8,041 nucleotides of DNA from Myxococcota bacterium (GTDB lineage: Bacteria > Myxococcota_C > UBA6777), in NCBI GenBank assembly GCA_963169055.1, contig CAUJFU010000233.1, positions 1-8,041 of the forward strand. The letters are read 5' to 3'. The notes below the pieces were generated by a model. The model saw only the letters and a list, made by a program, of their open reading frames with translations. It searched no databases and was not told where the DNA came from. Position 1 is the stretch's first letter. Each line of letters opens with the position of its first letter. Positions 1 to 5,923 of this stretch are shown here, one piece after another. A program made the translations under genes and the position numbers.

Positions 1-222
1 GCGATTATGTACGCGCTCGGTGGTGTTCTGATGGGGATTGGCTACATCGTACCGATCATTACGGTGGTGTTGCATGTGTTGAATCGTCGTCGTGGAGTGC
101 GGGTGATGCACCGTCGCCGTCATTTCCGCGATGAAGGGATGATGATCGATGCTCAGTCCCGCTCGATGATTCGTGGTTTCCCCACTGTCGGCAGCGCCCC
201 CTTGATGAGCTTCTCGTTCTAA
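1..222 (+). CDS. 3' end of an unrecognised membrane protein gene (partial)
   Basis: The reading frame is open from the first base of the window to a TAA at 220-222, so this is most likely the C-terminal 73 residues of a protein that starts upstream. An ATG at 7-9 lies in frame, but too little upstream sequence is visible to test it as a start. The visible part begins with one strongly hydrophobic segment of about 20 residues (MYALGGVLMGIGYIVPIITV and following), then a very basic stretch rich in Arg and His (NRRRG, HRRRHFR), which by the positive-inside rule would be cytoplasmic. The tail is polar and ends in MSFSF. I do not recognise the family. It is followed by a 259-nt gap before the next start, so an operon with the kinase is possible but not shown. 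Confidence 0.55.
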   Translation, partial: AIMYALGGVLMGIGYIVPIITVVLHVLNRRRGVRVMHRRRHFRDEGMMIDAQSRSMIRGFPTVGSAPLMSFSF

Positions 223-320
223 TCCCCCCCGAACCTCGCTACTATCCCCCGAAACTCTTTGCTCTCTCGTCTCCCTCGAAACTCTTTCCCCCATACTCTC
301 TGTTTCCCTCGCGTCCCGCC
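221..320. other. Pyrimidine-rich tract with repeated CGAAACTCTTT
   Basis: The + strand here is dominated by C and T, for example TCCCCCC, CTCTCTCGTCTCCCTC and TTTCCCCC. The 11-mer CGAAACTCTTT occurs twice (250-260 and 277-287), and a related CCGAACCTC lies just before the first copy. There is no convincing gene in it. It could be untranslated leader or decayed sequence; no function can be assigned. Confidence 0.4.
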
Positions 321-351
321 CATGATGTTTTGTCTTGCTTCGCGTTTCTGC

Positions 352-413
352 AAAAACGGTGGAATGCGGCCCTTGCGCTTTCAAAAACAGTCCGATGTGG
401 CTCTTGCTCTTTG
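352..413 (+). repeat. Degenerate tandem repeat, two units of 31 nt
   Basis: Two adjacent 31-nt units (352-382 and 383-413) each start with AAAAAC and share AAAAAC-GT-ATG-GGC-CTTGC-CTTT in register. By hand alignment they match at 23 of 31 positions. A period of 31 is not a multiple of three, and the pair lies before the preferred kinase start, so it is probably not coding. Flanking sequence (ATGTTTTGTCTTGCTT before it, AAAGTCC after it) may be more decayed copies. Confidence 0.5.
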
Positions 414-431
414 CGAAAGTCCTTGTAGGAT
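404..431 (+). promoter_or_regulatory. Possible sigma70-type promoter for the kinase gene
   Basis: TTGCTC at 404-409 and TAGGAT at 426-431 are separated by 16 nt, about 50 nt before the kinase start codon. Both hexamers are poor matches to the consensus, so this is only the best candidate I see in the gap. The gene could also be read through from upstream. Confidence 0.2.
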
Positions 432-481
432 GGGTGCGTTTGGGGTGCCGTGAAGCAAAGAAAAAGGCGAAAGGGAGAGTC

Positions 482-2551
482 ATGGAGTGGGAGCGGCTGC
501 GCGTGCTGTTGTCGGGAGAGTTGGGGGAGTCGGTGGAGCGATTGTACGCGGAGGATTGCGCACGCCGTGGGGCTCGGCGGTTGGATGACTTTGTGACAGA
601 GCTTTGGCGGACGGGACGGATCTCGGAGTCGTTGTTTCGTGATATCCACGGCAACGAACGGATCGAGGTTTTTTTGGAGGGAGGGGCCGACGAAGATCCT
701 TATGTGGCGGATCAGATGTTGGTGGAGTTTACGCGGCTGCCTGTCCATGATCATCTCGAAGATACAGATGAAAGGCCGGAAGGGACGCGGCGTGTGGTGA
801 TGGAGATCGACCGAGAAGAAACGGATCTCGACACCAAGCAACGCGCCTCTTGGGAAGAGGAAGGGAATTCTCCTGATGAAGAAACGCTGGATACGCGTGG
901 TCTCAAAGGTTCGCCGTATGGTGGTCGTTTTCATGCGGATCATTTGATCGCTGCGGTAGAGGCGGAGATCCGAACCGAAGAAGAGATCGCGGCGATCTCT
1001 TTGTCGCAACAAGAGAAAGCGGGGGCGGCATCAAAACCCCGAACACAAGGACGTTCTCGCGATACATGGGAACATTCAGCGGATCCTTCGATGGTGGGGC
1101 GTTATCGTGTGTTGGGGGCGATCGGTCGGGGCGGGGTGGGGGTGGTTTCTTTGGCGCGTGATGAAAGCCTGCATCGCAAAGTGGCGCTCAAGCAACTCCA
1201 CGATGTGAGCGAGTCCAAAGATGTGATCCGCCACCGCTTTTTGCGTGAGGCCCAAGTGACCGCGCAGCTTGATCATCCCAACATCGTTCCGCTGTACAGC
1301 CTCGAATACACCAAAGAAGGGCAGCCAGCCTACGCGATGAAGCTGGTGCAAGGACGGACACTACAACAACTGTTGCGCGAAGTTGTTCAGCACTACGAGG
1401 AAAAAAAGCCCTTACCACGGGAGCTTTCGCTGGAGACGCGGATCGAGCATTTTATCAAGGTGTGCGATGCGGTCGCATACGCCCATAGCAAGGGCGTGAT
1501 CCATCGCGATCTCAAGCCCGCGAATGTGATGATCGGTCGATACAACCAAGTGTATGTGATGGATTGGGGACTTGCGCGACTGATGCAACAAGAGGAACGA
1601 GAACACTCGATCATTACGCCCAAAGATACGAGCGAACCGAGCATTGAAGAGACGTTGGCGGGTCAGATCTTGGGGACACCGCCGTATATGTCGCCCGAAC
1701 AAGCGGCAGGTTTGCACCCGATGTTGGACGGGCGAAGCGATCTGTATGCGTTGGGCCTGATCTTGTTTGAACTGATCACCTTGCGCCCTGCGATCACGGG
1801 CTATGTGGCGGCAGAGATCTTGGCGAAAGCGATGCGAGGCCAGATCGCACCGATGGAACACCTACGCGCCGAACCCATCCCATCGTCTCTTCAGTCGATC
1901 GTCGAAAAGGCCACACATCTGGATCGCGAAGATCGCTACGCTTCGGTGGAAGCATTGGCCGAAGATCTGCGGTGCTATCTGCGCGGTGAAGCATTGTTGG
2001 CGCGCCCCGATAATCCGCTGCAACAGATCGGACGGTATCTGCTCAAACATCGGCAGATGACGTTGATCGTGTTGTTGAGCTTTTCGTTGCTCACGACGGG
2101 CCTGATCATCTTGGGGCAAGTCCAACGTTACCAAGCCCTCGAATATGCGCGCCAACGAGAAGGGCAGATCAGCCACCTTTTGACGGCAACAGCCCTCCAA
2201 GCCAACGTCATCGAAAACCGCCTATTGTCCGTGGATGCCGCACTGCGCTTGCGGTTCGCACGGACACAGATCACCCCAACACAGCTTCGTTTGCCCAAAG
2301 CGATGGGAGTTCGAGAAAGCTATCTTCTCGAACCAAACGGGCGGATCATCTTGTGGTTTTCCGAGCCATCCACAACACAACCCCCCGCACCACCGACGGC
2401 TTATTTTTCGCAGCCTAGCGTTTTGCAAGCGATGGGGACGGGTAGTTCGGGGATGTTTGAAGAGGTCAACGCTTCGCGCAAACAACTGTACGCTTTTTAT
2501 CGGCTAGATGGGGTGGGCTGGTACTTTGTCGCCAAAGCCGATGTGCTGTAA
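482..2551 (+). CDS. Transmembrane Ser/Thr protein kinase with C-terminal Cache-like sensor
   Basis: This encodes a 689-residue Hanks-type kinase that would phosphorylate Ser/Thr on unknown targets. The ATG at 482 is preferred because GGGAGAG precedes it by a few bases; the frame is open further upstream (ATG at 335), but that part runs through a 31-nt repeat. Residues 1-200 form an unrecognised N-terminal region with an acidic linker. The kinase domain starts near residue 208: glycine loop GRGGVGVV (215-222), Lys237 in VALK, Glu256 in FLREAQ, HRDLKPAN with catalytic Asp343, DWG with Asp361 in place of DFG, and GTPPYMSPEQ (398-407). All catalytic residues are present, so it should be active. 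A single membrane helix lies at about 526-545. Residues 546-689 are then extracytoplasmic: a helical stretch followed by a Cache/PAS-like core (YLLEPNGRIILWFSE, then YAFYRLDGVGWYFVAKADV) ending at the C-terminus. I infer that it senses an external ligand. The kinase call is near certain; the Cache call is by motif only. Confidence 0.95.
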   Translation: MEWERLRVLLSGELGESVERLYAEDCARRGARRLDDFVTELWRTGRISESLFRDIHGNERIEVFLEGGADEDPYVADQMLVEFTRLPVHDHLEDTDERPEGTRRVVMEIDREETDLDTKQRASWEEEGNSPDEETLDTRGLKGSPYGGRFHADHLIAAVEAEIRTEEEIAAISLSQQEKAGAASKPRTQGRSRDTWEHSADPSMVGRYRVLGAIGRGGVGVVSLARDESLHRKVALKQLHDVSESKDVIRHRFLREAQVTAQLDHPNIVPLYSLEYTKEGQPAYAMKLVQGRTLQQLLREVVQHYEEKKPLPRELSLETRIEHFIKVCDAVAYAHSKGVIHRDLKPANVMIGRYNQVYVMDWGLARLMQQEEREHSIITPKDTSEPSIEETLAGQILGTPPYMSPEQAAGLHPMLDGRSDLYALGLILFELITLRPAITGYVAAEILAKAMRGQIAPMEHLRAEPIPSSLQSIVEKATHLDREDRYASVEALAEDLRCYLRGEALLARPDNPLQQIGRYLLKHRQMTLIVLLSFSLLTTGLIILGQVQRYQALEYARQREGQISHLLTATALQANVIENRLLSVDAALRLRFARTQITPTQLRLPKAMGVRESYLLEPNGRIILWFSEPSTTQPPAPPTAYFSQPSVLQAMGTGSSGMFEEVNASRKQLYAFYRLDGVGWYFVAKADVL

Positions 2552-2569
2552 TCGGGCATCAAGCGAACG

Positions 2570-2610
2570 ATGGGCTGTACCCATATGTGGCCTCCTTGTG
2601 CTCTTGCACA
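2570..2610. other. Two short hairpins between convergent genes
   Basis: In the 67-nt gap between the convergent kinase and permease genes there are two small inverted repeats: ATGGG (2570-2574) with CCCAT (2580-2584), and TGTGC (2597-2601) with GCACA (2606-2610). Neither is followed by a T-run on either strand, so they are weak candidates for transcript ends rather than clear intrinsic terminators. Confidence 0.25.
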
Positions 2611-2618
2611 CAAACAAA

Positions 2619-4739
2619 TTAGGTATGTGGATCGGACAACAGTGTTTTTGCGGATTGTGGGGGAGGAGCGATGCGATGGAGCCAGACGATGCCCGTCACA
2701 AAGAGGATCAGACCGAGAGGGAGCCACCAAAGAGCGGGTTGTTGATCGAGGGAGCGTGCGAGGGCGGTTTTGGCGAAGAAAAGGCCGATGGCTAGGCTGA
2801 GAGCGTTGTGAAGTGTGTGCGCGATGACGGAAGCATACAGCGAACCTGTACGCCAGCAGAGCCAGCCAAAGACAAGGCCGAGAAGAAAGGTCGGCAAGAG
2901 CCGATACAAGCTGAGGTGAAAGGCTGCGAAAAGAAACGCAGAAAGGGCGATGGAGATTTGTGGGGAGAGGCGTTTGCGGAAAGAAGAGAGTGCAAAGCCC
3001 CGAAATACCGCCTCTTCGCAGATCCCGGGAGAGAGGGCCAAGATCAAGAAAAAGACGGGTGTGCTGATACCAAAGCTTTTGAGAGAGAAGGATTCGTTCA
3101 TCTTGCGGGCAAATTCGAGCCAATCGGGGAAGAGCCACATCGAAGTGTAATAGGTGAGGATCAAAACCAGCGGCAGCCCACCCAAGACGATCAACAGGAT
3201 CGGCGGGAGCTGTTGGAGAGGCAGCGGTTGGAGGCGAAAGGTGGCTTTGAGATCGAGGTGTCGCGTGCGCGCCCAAAGAACAGCGGGCAACAAAAAGATA
3301 CCCCACAACGTAATCGCTGTACCGAAGGCGATGTTTCGCTGCTGGAGGCTCAAGCCGACATAAAAGAACAACGTGAACTGGAGGCTGAGCAAGAAAAAGG
3401 TGTCGCTGATGCTTGGGAGGGGTTGGGGGTGTGCGCTGTTTTGCGAAAACAGGCCACGCCAAGAGATATCGCCTTCGCGAAAGAGAACTTGCTCGTTTTG
3501 AAAGATCATCGCAGAAAGGCGCAAAAAGGCGACCGTGACAACAAGCATCGAAAAGACGGTGAGTAGGGCATAATCCAAGCTAAGATCGCCTTTGATGGTG
3601 CCTTTGATGGCGTAGGCAACGTTGACAAAAGGGATCATAGCGCTGGTGAGCGAAGGTTTGGCCCCGGGCAAGGTGGCAAGGAAGGCGGGCATAAAGCAAA
3701 GCATATAGGCGGGCGTGGTGTAGTTTTGGCCTTCTTTGAAGGAGCGAGCAAAGCTTGCCATCGAGAGCATGACCGCTGAAGACAGCGCAGCGATCAGCGC
3801 TAAAAAGCCGATCAATGCGAGATAATGTTGGAGGTTGAGCGTCATGTCGATCGCAAGTTTACGGTTGCTTGTAAGCATCCGCAGACCTTGGCTGAAGGTG
3901 AGCCAAAGCGAAAACATATTGAGTAGGCCCGTTGTAAGGGAGATACAGAAGATCGTGATATATTTCCCTGTGACGATCTCAAGCGAGGTGATGGGGGCGG
4001 TTAAGAGCGTTTCGAGAGTGCCGCGTTCTTTTTCTCCAGCGGTGAGATCGACGGCAGGGTAAAGCGCCCCAACGATGGTCATAATGATCAGCAACAAAGG
4101 AAGCATGGTGCCAAGCAAGTCGCGCCCACGGGCTTGAGCGCTGGCGGTGTCTTGAGTTTGGATGGTAAAGACTTGCACAAAAGCAGGTGCGATGCGGTAG
4201 TCTTGGAGGCGCTTTTGAAGGGCTTCGTGGTGAAATTCGCGGAGGATATCTTGGAGCCGCTGAGATGCAGTGCGAGAAGCATCCCATGTGGACAGGTAGA
4301 TCACGCGGATCGTGTAAGGCGGAGGTGCGGTAAGACGCATCGACGGTAAGGATGCGGAGGGACTCTTTGGTGGGGCGGCCTGCTGCGTTGAGGCGGATTG
4401 TGTCGAGGGGATGGAGGGAGAGGTGGTGTCGAGGATAGCGTGGAGTTGTTTTTGGGCGAGGCGTTCTTTCCAAGAAGCGTAGGGGGGGATATGTTCAAGC
4501 TCGTTGTTTCGCAAGAGTTTTTGCATCAGGGGCGCAGGAAGAGCAGCGCCCACCAAACCGACGCGCAGTCGGGAGGCTTGGAGCTTTTGGACGTGAGCGG
4601 ATTGTGCTTGGCTGGTGATGATGCCGATGACAGGGTAAAGGACGAGCGGCAAGAGAACCATGATTAGGATGGTGCGTCGATCACGCAGCATCTCAAGCAT
4701 CTCTTTTTTCCAAAGCGTGTGTACGATCGGCCATCTCAT
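2619..4739 (-). CDS. ABC-2 permease fused to CPBP intramembrane protease
   Basis: This 706-residue membrane protein has two parts. Residues 1 to about 420 are a NatB-like ABC-2 permease: a cytoplasmic start (LWKKEMLEMLRDRRT), a first helix at about 22-43, a long loop at about 45-205 with a Pro/Ser/Thr/Gln-rich section (104-140), then helices near 207-230, 258-282, 306-328, 344-358 and 390-408. The phrase AGEKERGTLETLLTAP (234-249) is typical of ABC-2 permeases. Residues from about 445 form a CPBP (ABI) domain with all conserved motifs: EEAVFR (Glu575, Glu576, Arg580), FAAFH (His608) and HTLHN (His641, Asn645). CPBP members such as Rce1 cleave substrates within the membrane. Its ATG overlaps the stop of the ATPase gene (ATGA), with GGAG 8 nt upstream of the start, so the two are translationally coupled. 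Exporter plus protease in one chain suggests a peptide or lipopeptide substrate, but Na+ efflux as in NatAB cannot be excluded. Domain calls are firm; the substrate is unknown. Confidence 0.93.
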   Translation of the reverse strand: MRWPIVHTLWKKEMLEMLRDRRTILIMVLLPLVLYPVIGIITSQAQSAHVQKLQASRLRVGLVGAALPAPLMQKLLRNNELEHIPPYASWKERLAQKQLHAILDTTSPSIPSTQSASTQQAAPPKSPSASLPSMRLTAPPPYTIRVIYLSTWDASRTASQRLQDILREFHHEALQKRLQDYRIAPAFVQVFTIQTQDTASAQARGRDLLGTMLPLLLIIMTIVGALYPAVDLTAGEKERGTLETLLTAPITSLEIVTGKYITIFCISLTTGLLNMFSLWLTFSQGLRMLTSNRKLAIDMTLNLQHYLALIGFLALIAALSSAVMLSMASFARSFKEGQNYTTPAYMLCFMPAFLATLPGAKPSLTSAMIPFVNVAYAIKGTIKGDLSLDYALLTVFSMLVVTVAFLRLSAMIFQNEQVLFREGDISWRGLFSQNSAHPQPLPSISDTFFLLSLQFTLFFYVGLSLQQRNIAFGTAITLWGIFLLPAVLWARTRHLDLKATFRLQPLPLQQLPPILLIVLGGLPLVLILTYYTSMWLFPDWLEFARKMNESFSLKSFGISTPVFFLILALSPGICEEAVFRGFALSSFRKRLSPQISIALSAFLFAAFHLSLYRLLPTFLLGLVFGWLCWRTGSLYASVIAHTLHNALSLAIGLFFAKTALARSLDQQPALWWLPLGLILFVTGIVWLHRIAPPPQSAKTLLSDPHT

Positions 4740-5665
4740 CGTGCGTTCTCCGTGGTGTGGTTCATGTGTGCGGAGGCATGGGGGGCAGCGAGTGGGTCGG
4801 CTTGTTGGATGATCTTGAGGAAGGCTTGGGCGAGGCTGTGGGTTTGGGTGGTTTGGAAGAGTTGTGCAAGAGAGCCTTCTTGGGCGAGCTTTCCGCCAAA
4901 GAGGACACCGATGCGATCACAGAGCAACTCCGTTTCGGTCAGGATGTGAGTGCTAAGGATTACGCTACGTCCGTCTTTTCGGGCCTTTTGGATGGTCTGA
5001 AGGATAAAGTCTGCGCTGATGATATCGAGTCCTGCGGTGGGTTCGTCAAGGATTAACAGCGTGGGTTGGTGCAACAAAGCGCGAGCGAGATTGACCCGTT
5101 GTTTCTGGCCGGTGGAGAGGGTCGCGGCTTGTTGTTTGGCGAAGCTGTGCAAGGCGAGAGCTTCGACCAGCTCGTCGATGCGGCGTTGGGCTTCGTGTTC
5201 GGGGATCTCGTGGAGCTTGGCGAAAAAGTGTAAAAGCTCGATGGGTGTAAGGCGTTGGTAAAGCCCTGTGCTGCCTGTGACAAAACCGATCTTTTTTCGC
5301 GCTTCGAGGGGGGCTGCATCGCGATCAACGCCAGAAAGTTGGAGGCTGCCTTCGTCGGGTTCGATCAATCCAGCGATCATACGTAAGGTGGTGGTTTTTC
5401 CTGCACCGTTGGGTCCGAGAAGTCCGTACACTTCGCCGTGACGCAGCGTAATCGAAAGGTTCCGAACGGCCCAGTGTGCGCCAAAACATTTGCCCAGATC
5501 GCGGATGCGAAAGCACCAAGGGGCCGCATCTTGGCGGATGTTTTCGGAGACGGGGGCGAGGAGAGACGTGTCTGGATCGGTTGTAGGTTCGTTGGTCTTG
5601 GATGGATCGGGCGTGGGTTCGTTGGTCTTGGATGGCTCGGTCGATGGGGAGATCGTGGGTTCCAT
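4736..5665 (-). CDS. NatA-like ABC transporter ATP-binding protein
   Basis: This 309-residue ATPase powers the exporter encoded immediately downstream. The start is set by GGAGAGG lying 5 nt before the ATG at 5665; the frame is open further upstream, but that part looks non-coding. Residues 1-46 are a low-complexity Pro/Thr/Ser/Glu leader containing PSKTNEPT twice. The nucleotide-binding domain follows: Walker A GPNGAGKT (84-91), signature LSTGQ (183-187), Walker B LLILDE (203-208) with Glu208 as the expected catalytic base, D-loop AGLD (211-214) and switch His240. The Q-loop region reads IGFVTGSTGLYQRLT, without Gln at the usual place, a pattern I associate with NatA-type ATPases. The 60 or so C-terminal residues are helical and end in a His-rich tail. 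The gene ends in the ATGA overlap with the permease gene. ATPase identity is very secure; the NatA subtype is inferred from the ABC-2 partner. Confidence 0.95.
   Translation of the reverse strand: MEPTISPSTEPSKTNEPTPDPSKTNEPTTDPDTSLLAPVSENIRQDAAPWCFRIRDLGKCFGAHWAVRNLSITLRHGEVYGLLGPNGAGKTTTLRMIAGLIEPDEGSLQLSGVDRDAAPLEARKKIGFVTGSTGLYQRLTPIELLHFFAKLHEIPEHEAQRRIDELVEALALHSFAKQQAATLSTGQKQRVNLARALLHQPTLLILDEPTAGLDIISADFILQTIQKARKDGRSVILSTHILTETELLCDRIGVLFGGKLAQEGSLAQLFQTTQTHSLAQAFLKIIQQADPLAAPHASAHMNHTTENAR
5581..5640. repeat. 30-bp tandem duplication inside the ATPase gene
   Basis: Two adjacent 30-bp units (5581-5610 and 5611-5640) share GGTTCGTTGGTCTTGGATGG and differ mainly in the first bases of each unit. 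The period is a multiple of three, and the units encode repeated PSKTNEPT blocks in the flexible N-terminal leader, so the duplication is tolerated by the reading frame. Confidence 0.8.
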
Positions 5666-5670
5666 GCGAT

Positions 5671-5677
5671 CCTCTCC
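5671..5677 (-). promoter_or_regulatory. Ribosome binding site deciding the ATPase start
   Basis: On the minus strand GGAGAGG lies 5 nt upstream of the ATG at 5665. It is the only strong Shine-Dalgarno match near the beginning of the ATPase frame and argues against the longer in-frame extension toward 5977. Confidence 0.7.
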
Positions 5678-5713
5678 GTTGGGTAGGGGAATATAGCGCA
5701 AACGAGCGGGTAG

Positions 5714-5740
5714 ACTATACGAGCAGGGGGCTTGTGGCAA
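5714..5740 (-). promoter_or_regulatory. Possible promoter of the ABC exporter operon
   Basis: Read on the minus strand, TTGCCA (5740-5735) and TATAGT (5719-5714) form a plausible -35/-10 pair about 50 nt before the ATPase start. The hexamers are good but the 15-nt spacing is short for sigma70. A second AT-rich box, TATATT, lies closer to the start without a clear -35 partner. Confidence 0.3.
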
Positions 5741-5923
5741 CGCCCCGCACGAATATGAAAATTCAAGCGTTAATTTGTCGTGGCAGTCTTTCGCATGGGG
5801 TGCTAAAGTGTGTAGCCGCGATGTCAGATCGAATAGCAACCGAAACAAAAACACCCACCCCACCGCAGCAGAATCCCCGTCGTACCGAGATAGCGAGAGA
5901 GCGTCTGTGGTAGAGGGACAAAG

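Noticed and set aside
335-481. Upstream extension of the kinase to an ATG at 335
   Set aside because: The added 49 residues run through a degenerate 31-nt tandem repeat and have no ribosome binding site as good as the GGGAGAG before 482.
242-1012. Long open frame on the minus strand across the start of the kinase gene
   Set aside because: It is antisense to the acidic N-terminal part of the kinase, is very rich in Arg, His, Pro and Phe, shows no domain, and is a typical shadow frame.
2497-3462. 321-residue minus-strand frame overlapping the permease gene
   Set aside because: It is a shifted frame of the CPBP half, rich in Arg, Pro, Ser and His without motifs; the permease frame carries all the catalytic motifs.
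2808-3566. 252-residue + strand frame opposite the permease gene
   Set aside because: Its Lys/Glu/Arg/Gln-rich composition without hydrophobic core is what the complement of a membrane protein gene gives.
5821-5913. 30-codon + strand frame ending just before the 502-residue gene, a possible leader peptide
   Set aside because: Its ATG has no Shine-Dalgarno sequence. The composition resembles the next protein's N-terminus, but nothing else supports translation.
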